DNA of 64,000 bases from Argyresthia goedartella. Its lineage: Eukaryota; Arthropoda; Insecta; Lepidoptera; Argyresthiidae. The notes under the pieces were generated by a model. The model did no database searches. It was not told the origin of the DNA and worked only from the letters and a program-made list of their open reading frames with translations. The number at the start of each line of letters is the position of its first letter. Within the stretch, counting starts at the first letter, position 1. A program made the position numbers and the translations under genes. The stretch covers positions 33,016,001-33,080,000 of the forward strand of contig OX463824.1 of NCBI GenBank assembly GCA_949825045.1, written 5' to 3'. Below, piece by piece: positions 30,862-42,976 of the stretch.

Positions 30862-31703
30862 GTTAATTATTTTAATAATATTTGAATAGATAATTAGATA
30901 ATTCCATTAATTCTCAATTTAGATAATTCTGAGCCCTTAAAAGTAAACAAAAGACAGAGATTTATGTATGAACTAGGTAAAAATATTCGATAAATGTTAG
31001 GTGAGGTGAACTGGGACGACTGTCTGCTAAGTATCCCTATAGAACAGGCTGTAGATTATTTTCACGAATGTATAAATGGCGTCATAATTATTTATGACCT
31101 GTTTATACAGGTCCCCCATTAATTGTCTTGTCTCTCAGACCCCATGTCACCACTTACGTATTTTTGAACGTAATTTTGCTGCATTGATTTTTCGTATTTT
31201 AACCGAGAACAGGCCAAACACAGGCCAATCAAATTAGCAGTGTGATTCGTGTCCGAAACGTATGTGCTTGCAGAGTGCAAAAAAAATATGCCCAGACTGC
31301 ATATGAAAATTGGCTAAGTTGGACCATTGTCAATTTCGTGAAATTACACTTTTGATTGGAGCTGTTTGATTTTTTTAATTCATTATTACTTCAATGTTAT
31401 AGAAAAAAGTGTTTTTTGTCGAAAAATGTTCATTTCATTTTTTGCTTTTGTAATTTGTTATCTCATCTCTAGTTTTTTGATTGTAAAGACGACACACATT
31501 AAAATTGCAAGATCGTAACAAAAAATATATTCAGAGTATATTTATTTGTTTTATTTTATCCTTTTTTATATGTTATTGATAACACAGTTTTTAAATACTT
31601 TGGTTAGCTACCACACTAAATTTCTATGATTTATACCAGATACCGCAGTGGGCCTCTCAGACCCCTCGTCACCAGTTACGTTACACAAAAACCATGTCAC
31701 CAG

Positions 31704-32471
31704 TCAAAGGTTAAAAGAGAAAAGAGTGGGGCTGTCTCTTATAGTGCAAGGAAGCGCGTTCCAAAGTCGGACCGCCCGTAACTTGAAAGAGTGTTGATAC
31801 GCAGCACTTTTATGCCGCGGAGTGGCTAAAAGTGAGACAGTAGATCTCCGGTGCCGATCTCCCGAAAAGAGATACTCAAAACGGTCTCGAAGGTAGTTGG
31901 GGTAGCTCGGATTTTTCAAGATATAGAACAGATAATAAAGAATGTGAGAATCTCGGCGATGATGAATCGGCAGCCACCCCAACTCTTTGCGAAATTGAGA
32001 AACATGGTCGAATTTGCGAAGTCCGCAGATAAACCGAATCCCGAGGTTCCGAAGTCGCTCGAGTTTATTCATTTTCTCTTCGTTCGCACTCGCCCAAGCA
32101 ACATCGGCATAGTCGATTAGCAGCAAGAGAAGAGATTGTACAAGGGTAATTTTGGTCTGCCGTGGCAAGAAGTTCTGCAGACGCCGAGGGAACGGAAAGA
32201 CGCAAAGACCCGTCTGCTGACCTCGCAGACATGTGGAGACCAACACAGCTGGCTATCAAAGACGACCCTGAACTTTTTCGCCTTAGCAGTGTACTCATTT
32301 GTAGTACCATTATAAGTTACAGGAATAATAGGTTTTTGTAGTAAGGAAAGAGAGTGCTTGGTTCCAATAATCATTGCATGCGATTTGATTGGGTTAACCA
32401 ACAGCCCGTGGGACGATGCCCAGTCCCTTACATTCTCGAGGTCAGCATTTAAAATGTCCACGGATGAAACT
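31704..32471 (-). pseudogene. LINE-C reverse transcriptase, 3' part
   Basis: Minus-strand C-terminal RT region of a CR1/Jockey-type LINE. 32117-32471 carries NVRDWASSHGLLVNPIKS and AMIIGTKHS; after a frameshift, 31704-32246 carries YADVAWASANEEKMNKLERL, LGWLPIHHRRD and the RLWNALP ending. The upstream part of the same gene is at 58813-59065. When the 26.3-kb insert is ignored, the frame is continuous and a four-base AACT is repeated at the two edges. Confidence 0.87.
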
Positions 32472-32475
32472 AAAT

Positions 32476-34388
32476 GTCACGATGTCCACCACGTAGCCTC
32501 GCGACACATAAAATCACTTGAAAAACAGCTTGCAGAGGCACACCACGAGCTTTTAGTTTTCAGCGAGCGGGAGGAACAGCGAGATGGTGCTACAACCAGG
32601 GCCTGATATAACGAGGTCATGAGCCAAACTGGCATACCAACTATTGACCTAACAGCTTGTGATACCTCCTGCACCACGAAGAATTCAAGTGCCGTGAAAA
32701 TGAACAGTGTAAATAAGATAAGAAAATATGTTAAAACTAGGAAATATATCCAGAAAGTACAAAGACTTGTAAAGCAAAGCCATAAGAGCATGGAAAGTAT
32801 ACCAGTGCACAGACAAACAATTTAATTAGTTACTGAAGTGTCAGAAGGAACTACTTACCAGCAAAATAGAACATGAGCTAGCCATGGCTGAACTACAATC
32901 TCAGTTGGAAAATCTGCAGTATGAGTTAGTGAACATCACATGCAAGTACTTAACAGTACAAACTCAGTATGATGAATGCATCTCATCAATTAATGAGTTG
33001 ATTGCACTAAGCAAAAGTAATCTGAGGGGTTTGAGTCCTTGTGTCAGACAAACATGGAAGACTCTGAACAAGGATTGTCTCTGCCAGCCCTGCCACCACT
33101 ACAAGACCTGCCGGGGAAAGCAGCCCCTTTACAGCTGAGCCCCCAGCAGCGGAAGAGAACTGAAAAGTCAAAGTCAAAGTACTTTATTACTGTAGATATA
33201 GTATACATATACTTAGCAAACGTCATTTTTTGCCTCTTCTCTACATTGGACCACTGTGGGAAAGAAGGGCGTAGAAACTCCCACAGATTGATTTTTAGAT
33301 CTCTTTTAAAATTAGGTTGTGCTTAACTAATACAAATATGAAAAAGATTATTATTATGATTAATAAGCAGGAATAAATAATTACAAAACTATTAACAGCA
33401 AGGTCTGTGTTGAGCCAGATTAACCCCATACCGTCCTGTCATTTAAGTAATCTTGAACATTGTAATATCCCTTTTTCGACAAAGTCGCTTTAACATGCTT
33501 TTTAAATTGCTCAAATGACAATTTCAAAATCTCCAGAGGTATCTTATTGCAGTAGAGAATGCACTGACCCTTGAAAGAATTGCTTACCTTCGCGAGTCTA
33601 AATCGGGGCGCACATAGTCTGTGATTATTTCTTAGGTTAACATTACAGCTATCGCTAAGTTTGGAAAACTGCCAGCGGGCAAGCTTGCTTGTGCAGCATG
33701 CAGCATGCCAATCAAACCGGCCTCTATACTGCGGGATCCAGCACAGCCACATGGAGTCAAGGCATGCGGTCCATCGGTAGCATCAAATGGGACCACGGGC
33801 AACATGCCTTAGATGGACATTGGCGATCAACACCCACCAGCAATTCAATTTAAAATGATGCCTTCAAGTCCATAGTGTTCTCAAATAAATTAGGTGTAGG
33901 TTTAGGTATCAAGCTGCAGAATAACTTACGGCAGCAAACATTTGTATGTTTGATGCATCTTACATGCAGATAGTAAACTGCATGCTTAATAGGGAGTATG
34001 ACAGTAATATAACTATTGTATTACAAATGGGGAACAGCACAGGAATTCAACAAGACGATTTGATTAATTATTTTGAATCTATAGTATCCTCCGGGCAAGG
34101 AAAATTATTCTGTGTGGTTTTCCCTATTCCAAAGCTCTAACAGAGGCACATAATGACCGGATTTCTAGACTCAACCGGCTTATGTATAACTTGACCTTTG
34201 GTCATCGGGACCGAGTATTATATTTTGATACGAATAAGTTTATTCGAATTTTTATACTGACTAGGGATACAATGTATGTACCGGCGTCATCTAAGCGACA
34301 GATTGCCAAATTATTGGCAAAAAATATTTATGACCCTGTTATTGTTGAGAAAATAACTAGGGTGCTAGTAGAAAATGACGAATGTAGA
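32476..34388 (+). pseudogene. LINE-A ORF1
   Basis: Fragments in several frames. HIKSLEKQLAEAHHELL (32507) and MAELQSQLENLQYELVN (32884) look like coiled coils; a Cys-rich piece CLCQPCHHYKTC is near 33078. The C-terminal half (33946-34388) has ITIVLQMGNSTGIQ and LYNLTFGHRDRVLYFDTNKF, the kind of region found at the end of SGNH-hydrolase-like ORF1 proteins of CR1 LINEs. The last frame continues after the BEL-B composite, from 55856 to the TAA at 55991-55993, in register. ORF1 proteins bind the LINE RNA. Stops at 32604-32606 and 32823 and a LINE insertion inactivate it. Confidence 0.7.
33165..33665 (-). mobile_element. LINE-B 3' fragment inside LINE-A ORF1
   Basis: About 500 bp matching the LINE-B1 3' end at 20500-20990 in opposite orientation: SDSCNVNLRNNHRL, ending VQDYLNDRTVWG then stop at 33420, then the 3' UTR and a TTTGAC-repeat tail (33165-33185 on the minus strand). 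5'-truncated. It interrupts the LINE-A ORF1. Confidence 0.88.
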
Positions 34389-34952
34389 TGTTTAATATTT
34401 ATGCTTCGGAACGCACCTCTTTTTGTTGCGCGACTCGGACCGCGAGTGATCGGAAACGGAACTAGCAGCTTTCACTTGTATAGAAACGAGATGACGAGTT
34501 AGAGGTTACTTTTTTGACATGGAAAAAATGTCGGCACATGGCAGTCGGGCCTTGGCTGTATTTTAATTGTAATAATTGTCTAACACAGGTGTCGGGCCTG
34601 GTCGGAATGTTAATTATAATAAGCACGGAACAATCGTCGGGAAATAAGTAGATTCAAGTCATCGGAGTGAGTGCTTCGTGTTGTGAAAGGTTAAGGTGGT
34701 TCGGTCCCCAATTCGTCGCATTCGGACAGCGACTCCTCGTGTCGGCAAGCAACACGACGGCGACAGCATCGGGCTACGACGAGAGTAAGATTCGACTCCT
34801 CTCCCCTCACCCCCCTTGTGCTCCTTATCCCGTGTTCCTGCCTCGAATTGAGCTTTCGAATTCCGGTCCACGGCGTCAAAGGTCAGTACTCCTGGTGAAA
34901 ACCAACCCTAACAAGATTCCACGCCCGTTCGGTTGAGGCGTGGAATTAACCA
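34389..34952 (+). repeat. BEL-B 5' LTR
   Basis: 564 bp starting TGTTTAATATTTATGC and ending GGAATTAACCA. It aligns along its length with 55285-55850; small differences include a one-base gap near the 3' end. GTAGA precedes it at 34384-34388. The GGCGTGGAAT word near the end forms a stem with ATTCCACGCC about 20 bases upstream. Confidence 0.93.
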
Positions 34953-35660
34953 TTTTGGTAGCAGGCGCGGTTTCCTAGTGGGAAATCGATTCACGGACGG
35001 TTGTAGGGTTGTTTTTTTGCCACATTGTAGTTGGGAGAAAAGGGTATCTCAGATTGGTCGGCAACCAGTTTGTGAGTGAGTCTTGTGGTCGGTATACCAC
35101 AATTAAAGTTCATTTTCGGTTAGTGAACGTATAATTGATGATTTAGTTAACAATTATTATAAAGTTGTAGTCGGAAACTACTCGGTGTGCATAAGAAACA
35201 GTCATTCGGTCGGACTATAGTATTGCAGTCCGGTTCCATAGCATTGCAGTGTTATTTCGGATTACAGAGCAGGGTCAGGCTATTTAAGGGGTATTAAGCT
35301 GATTTTGCTGACCTCAGTGGAAGTGTGGGTCATATCGGAGGGGCCACTTCTAGACGGTTCAAGGCTACCTTCATTATATTGAAAATAGCCTTTTTTCTTA
35401 TAATAAATTTTTGTGTGTTATTTTTTATTGTGCCTTATGGTGGCATTCTCTAATTGATTTAGAGTGTATAGTTATAAGGTGTATGTCCACAGGGCGACCA
35501 TATTAAATATTTTTTAGGATTTAATTGTTTTTAGTGGTTGCCATAGTTTTGACAACTTAGTTTTAATTTCTGTGCCCAGCGCTGACGGGCAAGTGCTGGT
35601 CTCTGGCTATACTTAGTTCGGTAGTGAAGTATAAGACCAGAATTTATTAAATCGGTCAAC
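34953..35660 (+). promoter_or_regulatory. BEL-B leader with primer-binding site
   Basis: Begins TTTTGGTAGCAGGCGCGG; TGGTAGCAGGCGCGG (34956-34970) is a plausible primer-binding site. About 700 bp of non-coding leader follow. Around 35370-35380 (CTTCATTATATTG) is the intact form of the site occupied by BEL-A in BEL-B1. Confidence 0.75.
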
Positions 35661-37436
35661 ATGGCACCTTCGCCCTTGACGGTACTGCGACATGGTGTCC
35701 GGGAGGAAATGAGATGGCTCGCCCATACTCATAAGTATGTGGAGCGACCTGACATGGACGATGTCCTGCTCAAGCGTGTGGAGGACGCAATGACACGCGT
35801 CGGGAAGGTGTGTCGGCTGGCTGCGGAGGCTGAAGCTCTCGGGCTTACGGATGAAGCCTCGGTGGCTGCAGTGAAACAGCTCTGCGCGGATGCTGACCAA
35901 GCGATGGAATGCTTGGGCGACATCGAGCGTCGCGCGGAGAAAATTAAGCGGTCGCGAAGGAATGACCGTGGGGAGGGTAACGGAGACCCACCCCCGAAGG
36001 GTGTTGTTGGACGGCTGCCACACCTGGAGATTCCGGCCTTCAGTGGGGCAATTGATGAGTGGCCGGCATTCATTAATTTATTTGATAGTTTGGTCCACGG
36101 TCGGGACGACCTGGACAACGCCTACAAGTTGGCCCAACTATTGATGGCTCTGCGGGGTGAACCGAAGGAGTTGGTCGGTCACCTAACGGTCACGGCGGGC
36201 AATTATGAGATAGCCAGGTCCATATTGTTTGACCGCTACCAACACAAACGGCGGTTGGTTGATGTTGACATCCGAGTACAGGTGCTCAACCCTGTGCTGG
36301 TGGCCACTAAGGCCCTTCAGAACCTTGGTCTTCCGGTAGACCAATGGTCATACATTGTTTTGTATATGGTTTTGTCACGGTTGCCTGCAGCTGTTCAAAG
36401 TCGGTTTGAACAGCTGAATGGGGGCAGTAGCACGGAACTGCCCACGCTCGTCCAATTGACGGATTTTTTGGAGGGTGAATGTAGGCGATGTGACACACTG
36501 GACACGGAGGCCAGTGTGCAGCGCCAACCCGCGCGGATGCGGGAGGGGCCGCGCCCCCCGCCCCCACGGGAGGGAGGGAGGTCGAAACAATTTGGCGTTT
36601 TGAATGCCGCGCCGTCGGGTGACGGCTGTGTGCACTGCGACAGTGCCGGTCATGACGTGACCAGTTGCGCCAAATTTAAGGCGCTCGGGGTAGCTGCCCG
36701 CACGAAGATTGTCTTCCGTCACCGATTGTGTTTCGGTTATTTGGGGCCACACACGCTGAGCGAGTGCTCGCGCGCGTTCCCCTGTGAGTGCTGTGGTGGC
36801 AAGCACCACATAGTGTGCCTTGTGCCTGAATCGGTCAGGCCCTTCGGACGGTCACCAGGGCCGGACTCAGGTTGGTCGGCCACAGGGCCCAACCAGGGCC
36901 GGACCCAGTCCCCCTCCGGGCAACGGGAGTCACCAACGGGGTGACTGGGGTACCCGCGGACGGGACCCCCCCCCCGAGGGGAAAGGGGCAGCGCGGGGGG
37001 TAACATGCGGGATAGCCGGGGTTCGGTCGCCGCTGTCCACGGTCAGCGAGGACTTCGGGCCGCTGGCTCACCGCGTGTTACGGGCGGGTGTCAGATGGCA
37101 CCTATGAGTAGCGCGAAGGCTGGGAGCCCACCACCTTCTGCGCCACCCTGCCCGTCGCTCTGGGAGGCGAACAGGGAGGCGAACAGTCGGATGTCGTCCC
37201 CATTCCTAGAGCGCCCCAGGTTGGATCCGCTCTCCCCCATCCATCCACGGTGCGCACCGGGCACACCGTACACCGTCCGGTATGATCGGATACCGGGACA
37301 GCGAGGGGCCTATTATACGGGTTGGGACCCCTTGATGTACATACGGTCTGATATGCCGGTTGCATATCAGCAGCCGAGTTACTCCAAGGCCGACGGAGGT
37401 CTGAGCGGGTTCGGATCCCGCGGAGGTTCCCGCTAG
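35661..37436 (+). pseudogene. BEL-B copy I gag
   Basis: ATG at 35661; continuous to 36944 (427 codons). DUF1759-like core IPAFSGAIDEWPAF and ILFDRYQHKRRL, then the knuckle CVHCDSAGHDVTSC. The second knuckle reads CFGYLGPHTLSEC, so a zinc-binding Cys has become Tyr. A 45-bp in-frame deletion near 36257 removes a segment present in copies B1 and II. A 4-nt insertion near 36815 and a long C run near 36964 shift the frame, and the C-terminal part is read from 37005 to TAG 37434-37436. That frame is the same as the following protease frame. Confidence 0.88.
37434..37436 (+). promoter_or_regulatory. In-frame UAG between gag and protease-pol (BEL-B copy I)
   Basis: Context CGC TAG GGA. Codons before and after are in one frame; 45 nt later comes the ATG at 37482 ahead of the protease. 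Equivalent stops: B1 13562-13564, copy II 46969-46971, BEL-D1 44087-44089, BEL-D2 51520-51522. It may be a readthrough site or simply the gag terminator. Confidence 0.6.
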
Positions 37437-37481
37437 GGACACGCCGCCCACTTACAGGGTGCCGCCACTCCACAGACGGTC

Positions 37482-39617
37482 ATGCTCCCCACCGCCTCTG
37501 TGATAGCGTGGAGTTCGGACGGCAAATCATGTGTGGCACGAGCACTATTGGACTCGGGGGCCCAGGGGTGCTTAGTCTCGTGCAACCTTGTAAGACGGTT
37601 GGGCATTTCGGTAAGGGAGTATCCACATTCCATTCGGGGGATTGGGAACACGGAAGTCGGTTCCGTTAAGGGAGTATGTCGGATTACTCTCTCGTCACGG
37701 GTGGATTCATCGGTGAATCTGACGGTCACGGCATTAGTCATGCCTAATGTGATGGGCTCACACCCTCACGTACGGTTGTCACCCTCGGTGCGACAGTTGG
37801 TCGCTGGGTTGTCACTGGCTGACCCGGAGTTCGATATCCCGGGCCCAGTAGACATTTTATTGGGTGTCGATGCCTTGGGATACCTGTTAGTGCCAGGTGT
37901 CTACGTGTTGCAGGCGACTGGTCTGGTTTCGGTCAACACCAGACTGGGCCATGCGGTAATGGGTCCGGTCATGCCGGCTGCCCCACGCCTAGCGACTCGT
38001 AGTCCCTTATTCGGTTCTATACTCTCGGAGGTGATACAGAAGTTTTGGGAGGTGGAGGAACCACCTACGGTCCGCCGGTTGGACCCGGTTGAAGAAGAGT
38101 GTGAACAGTTTTATCGGAACAATACTGGTCGCCTTCGGTCAGGTCGATTTCTCACACGTCTTCCATTCCGGAGTGATCGCCCACCGCTGGGCAGTTCACA
38201 CCATGCAGCCGAGACGCGGCTTCTGTCGATGGAACGACGCATGAAGCGTGACGGGATTTTCCGGCAGAAGTACGTCGACTTCATGCGGGAATACGAGTCG
38301 CTCGGCCACATGTCGGTTTCGGGTATCGACTGGAAGCGTGAAGACCACTGCTTCCTGCCTCATCACGCGGTCTTGAGGACCCCGGAGGGCAAAATACGGG
38401 TAGTGTTCGATGGATCGGCATTAACATCTAACGGCATGAACCTGAACCATGGCCGAAGTTGAACCATGACATCGCGGATGTTATCACACGGTTCCGTCGA
38501 CACAATGTTGTGTTTGTAGCTGACATCCGGATGATGTTTAGGCAGACGGTCATTCACCCTGACGATAGACGGTATCAGCTGATACTGTGGCGAGAGAGCC
38601 CAGATCAGCCCATCAGGGTGTACGAGCTGAACACCAACACGTACGGGCTACGGTCTAGTCCTTATTTGGCGATTCGCACTCTGCGGGAGTTAGCGGATCG
38701 AGAACGGTTAAATTTCCCTAGAGGAGCAGGATCTCTACGTGGATGATATCTGTACCGGTGCAGATTCCGTAGAGGAGGCGCTCGCTCGTCGGGACGAGCT
38801 AGTTGAGCTCCTACGGGGTGGAGGTTACGAGCTCCGGAAATGGATGTCGAACTCTCCAGAGTTACTGTCTGGTCTTCCGGATGACTACCAGCAGGATCCC
38901 CACATTTTTGAAAACTTGGAAAATCCAAATATGTTGTCGGTATTAGGCGTCCAGTACCAGCCGGTGTCAGACATGTTTTCGTATCGGGTCGAGTTGGACT
39001 CCCCGAAGGTCTGGACGAAACGGAACGTCCTTTCAACGGTGGCTAGGACATTTGATCCAAACGGGTGGATCACCCCGGTAACATTTCAGCTCAAGTGTTT
39101 TATGCAGCAATTGTGGTCTGCTGAGCTGAAATGGGACGACCCGATCGGCGGGTCATTGAGCTCAGAGTGGGACTCGTTCTTTTCGACCCTCCCTGGCATC
39201 AATCGGATTTCACTGCCACGGAGGTTGGTCCCCATGAAACGATACACCGCCACCCTGCATGGGTTTTGCGATGCCTCGGAGAAGGGCTACGGAGCTGCGG
39301 TATATCTGCGTACGGTCGACTCCTCGGGGGAGGTTGATGTGCGGTTGGTCATGGCCAAGAGCAAGGTTGCGCCGTTGCGCACTCGCCTGACCATTCCCAA
39401 ATTAGAGCTTTCGGGAGCGGCTCTCCTGACTCGTCTGCTCAACCACACGATGACGGTTCTTCGTGGGTCAATAGCGTTAGAAGATACGGTCTACGCTTGG
39501 ACGGACAGCCAGATCGTGTTATGCTGGCTGAAGGCTTCAGTTCACAAGCTGGAGATTTTTATGGTGAATCGGGTTTCGCAGATTTTGAATTCAGAGGTTC
39601 CCTTAATCTGGAGACAT
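37482..39617 (+). pseudogene. BEL-B copy I protease-RT-RNase H (up to BEL-D1)
   Basis: Protease LLDSGAQGC near 37549. RT N-terminal part includes IRVVFDGSALTS. A deletion near 38447-38456 (missing the LNQCLHSG codons) shifts the frame. ADIRMMFRQTVIHPDDRRYQ follows. A 14-nt deletion between GAGCAG repeats near 38728 shifts it again, just before the catalytic VDD (38740). RNase H motifs HGFCDASEKGYGAAV and AWTDSQIVLCWL are preserved. At 39617 BEL-D1 interrupts after LIWRH; B1 at 15766 shows the same position uninterrupted. Confidence 0.9.
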
Positions 39618-40165
39618 TGTTCAGGCTTCGCAGCACCTAATGACCTCTTAGGGGCCCATCAGCTACGAGGTAGCTTGACGATCAGGTGCCAAGAAGTGAT
39701 GAACGTCGGCGATTCACCGAGGTAAAGTTATGTGGGGTAGATCTAACCTGGTCTGTGCTTCGGACCCGTCAACCTCCTGTCTCTCTGCAAGGCCCGGGCG
39801 CGCCCTAGGCTCTTCTTGGTAGACAGGTTCTTCAGCCAACCAGGTATGACTGGCGGGCCAGCGTCAATGTGCACAGTGGTCCAACACAGGTTATGTTCTA
39901 CGTGGTAAATACAAATCGGGCACGAAAATCCGAACTTTATCTGGTTCGAGAGACAACGGCACACTCAGCTATATTAACAATCCTGAGGGAATCCCGAATA
40001 CATTCCAGATGGCCTGCGATTTAATTTCAATACCCTAACCAAAACGCGTTTACATTGCGAGGGCTTTCGTCTGTCAGTTGTCAAAACTGCCCAATTGACA
40101 GCTAACGTCAAATTAAAAATGACCGTTCAGAAACCATCGATCGAATATCGATTTGGAATCGAACA
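39618..40165 (-). repeat. BEL-D1 3' LTR
   Basis: 548 bp; plus strand starts TGTTCAGGCTTC and ends GGAATCGAACA. Matches 44433-44980 with a few substitutions. A 73-codon minus-strand ORF (39743-39964) is kept in all four BEL-D LTRs. Confidence 0.94.
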
Positions 40166-40176
40166 ATCACCCGCCC

Positions 40177-40196
40177 GGACAGGCACCCACCTGTCC
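40177..40196 (-). promoter_or_regulatory. Stem-loop between BEL-D1 pol stop and LTR
   Basis: GGACAGG and CCTGTCC (7-bp stem, six-base loop), two bases after pol ends. The purine-rich GGGCGGGTGAT between it and the LTR is the likely polypurine tract. Same arrangement at 49656-49675 and in BEL-B. Confidence 0.75.
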
Positions 40197-40197
40197 C

Positions 40198-42846
40198 CTA
40201 ATCTACGGGCAGCCGAGACAACGTTGCTACCGCTCGTTTTAGAACCGAGCCTCCTACTAGAACCTCTGCAGACCGGGGGGTCTCGTCCTTGCCAGGGAAC
40301 AAGTTAACAATGCGCCCCCTGCGCCAACGTAGTGGCGGTAGGTTAGCATCCTTAACCAAAACGAGGTCACCAACACTAGGGGGGCTAGTTTTGTCAGTCC
40401 ACTTAAGGCGCTGTTGTAAGATATGCAGATACTCGAGCGACCAACGCTTCCAGAAATTCTGAGTAAACTGCTGCAACATCTGATACCTTGACAACCGATA
40501 CAATTTCACTCCCTCGAAGGGGTGATCGGGCAACGCGTTAAGTGGCTGTCCTATCAAGAAATGGCCTGGGGTCAGAGCCTCCAGGTCATTTGGATCCGAG
40601 CTGAGCGGACACAACGGTCGCGAATTGAGAACGGCCTCGATCTTATAAAACAATGTCGCGAGCTCCTCAAAAGTCAGCGCGGTCTGACCTACTATACGCC
40701 CTAAGTGCGTCTTAGCTGACTTAACTACGGCCTCAAAAATCCCACCCCAGTGGGGGCAAATCGGTGGGCTGAAGGTCCACTGTATACCCCGACGGGAGAG
40801 GGCCGTTCCAATATCCACTTTATTTACATTCAAAAAGTTGACTATCTCTCGTAAGTATCGTTCCGCACCTATGAAGTTAGTGCCGTTGTCGGAGCGGATC
40901 AAAGTTGGAAGTCCCCTTCGAGAAACAAACCTATCCAAACAAGCAATGAAAGCCTCTGTCGAGAGATCAGCAACGAGCTCGAGATGTACCGCCTTGGTGG
41001 ATAAACAAACAAACACACATAGGTACGCCTTGTATTGCTTAGCGGTACGCAATCGTGAACTCTTCACCATAAACGGTCCTGCAAAATCCGTACCAACACC
41101 TGAAAACGGTCTGACCTCATTCACACGATCAGGGAGCAAGTCCCCCATGAGAGGTTGCATCGTGGCAGCCTTAAGTCGATAACAAGGCATGCACCGAAAC
41201 ACGATGTTCCGTATGGCACGGCGGGCAGATAAGATCCAAAACTCCCGCTGCAGCGTGGCCAATAACGCGTTACAGCCGGCATGCGCGTTTTTAATATGAC
41301 GATCAGTCACCAGCAATTCACCTAACTGCCCCCCCTTGGGGAGCAGAAGTGGGTGACGAGCCGAATACGACAGATTCGCATTGCGCAATCTTCCTCCTAC
41401 CCGAAGTAAACCGGTCGAATCAACAAAGGGGTTGAGACGCGCGACGGCTCCCTTCAATTTCGAACGTCCACTTCGTATAATCTCCAATTCTGCCCCAAAC
41501 TTCGAGGACTGTAACAACCGGACCAAATTCAACAGCGACTCGTTTCGCTCTGCCGGAGTCAGAATAGGGTTCAACGTTCGCTGATCGCGAGGAGTACGAC
41601 AATTTCGAGCGAATCTCCTAATCCAAGTGGACACGTTTATCAACTTGTCAAGTGAGCTATACCGGTCCAGCAGAAACCCGGCGTCAGGGTCCTCAGCCTT
41701 CTGGGTAACATGCACGGCCGCTCTGGGGCCATGATCCGAAGATACTACTACATGGCTGTGGGGCCAGTCCGATTCTCTCTTGGCAAGCCAGGATGGTCCC
41801 CACCACAAATGGTGTCTAACGAGTTCAGGAGCCTGACATCCCCTGGATGCACAATCAGACGGGTTCAATTCTCCTGGTACATGTCTCCAGGTCAGTGGGA
41901 CCTCAGACGACACAATCTGGGAGACACGGTTCGCAACAAAAACCTCTAAGTTATGGACCGAAGCCTTCAGCCAGCACAAAACAATCTGGCTGTCCGTCCA
42001 AGCGTACACCGTATCCTCCAAAACCACTGACCCACGCAACACTGTTAGAGTGTGATTCAAAAGTTTGGTCAAAAGAGCAGCCCCGGACAGTTCCAGTTTT
42101 GGAATCGTCATCCTTGTCCGAATAGGCGCTACCTTGCTTTTTGCCAAAACCAAACGCACGTCGACCTCCCGGGTGGAGGTGACGGTTCGCAAATAAACCG
42201 CTGCCGCAAACCCTCGTTCAGAGGCATCACAAAACCCGTGAAGGGTTGCCCTGTAATCCCCAGCAGGGACCAATTTCCTCGGCAGCGATACATTATTTAT
42301 ATCCGATAGCGAGGTGAACATTCGCGTCCAATCAGTCAACAAATCACCTGAGAGGTGGGTGTCCCAGGTCAACTGAGCCGCCCATAGCCTTTGCATAAAA
42401 CATTTGAGAGCAAAGGTGACTGGAGAAATCCATCCATTCGGGTCGAACGTCCTCGCAATCGTTGACAGTACTGACCGCTTCGTCCAGGCCTTCGGTGTTT
42501 CTAAAACCACCCGATAGGTAAACTCATCATGGACGGGCCGGTACTGAATTCCAAGCACTGACAACATGTTAGGGTTGTCAGGATTCTCAAAAATGTGCGG
42601 GTCTTGCTTAAACTCATCTGGGAGACCAGCCATCAACTCAGGGGAGTTGGACATCCACTTGCGTAGTTCATAGCCGCCTCGTTCCAGCAATTGAATGAGC
42701 TCGTCACGTCGGTCCAGAGCTTCCTCTACACTGGCTGCCCCTGTGCAGACGTCATCGACGTACAAATCTTGCTCCAGGATAGCGGCGGCTCTAGGATAGC
42801 TCACACGGTCACGCGACGCCAACTCCCGCAGGGTACGCATCGCCAA
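40198..42846 (-). pseudogene. BEL-D1 pol: RT C-terminal half, RNase H, integrase
   Basis: 882 open codons. RT YVDDVCTGAASVEEA at the N-terminus (about residue 29), RNase H with HGFCDASERGFAAAV and AWTDSQIVLCWL, HVPGELNPSDC, integrase zinc site HIKNAHAGCNALL ... CMPCYRLKA, core GVGTDFAGPF, IRSDNGTNFIG, HWGGIFEAVVKSAK, and the C-terminal DUF5641-like part ending VATLSRLPVD. This stretch is undamaged, but it is separated from the RT N-terminal half by frameshifts between 42847 and 43020, so the polyprotein as a whole is broken. Confidence 0.92.
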
Positions 42847-42976
42847 ATACGGCCTAACCGTAACCCATACGTGTTCGTGTTTAACTCATAGACCTTGACT
42901 GGCTCGGCCGTGGACTCACGCCAAAGTATCAACTGATACCTTCTGTCAGCCGGATGAATTACCGTTTGCCTAAACA

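Larger units (their letters stand above)
30205..31703. other. AT-rich stretch with small repeats
   Basis: No protein gene. Contains an inverted repeat TTTTCTGTCGAA (30255-30266) / TTCGACAGAAAA (30281-30292), two GTCGAAAGTGGACT words near 30318, the 16-bp repeat block, the tRNA-like sequence, a short palindrome at 31096-31113 and a direct repeat of TCTCAGACCCC...GTCACCA...TTACGT at about 31133 and 31654. Confidence 0.6.
32472..34388 (+). mobile_element. LINE-A, left part (ORF1)
   Basis: Left portion of a CR1-like LINE that lies within LINE-C and is split at 34388 by a BEL-B element (GTAGA duplication at 34384-34388 and 55851-55855). The right portion is 55851-58812. Holds the decayed ORF1 and a nested LINE-B 3' fragment at about 33165-33665. 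Confidence 0.85.
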
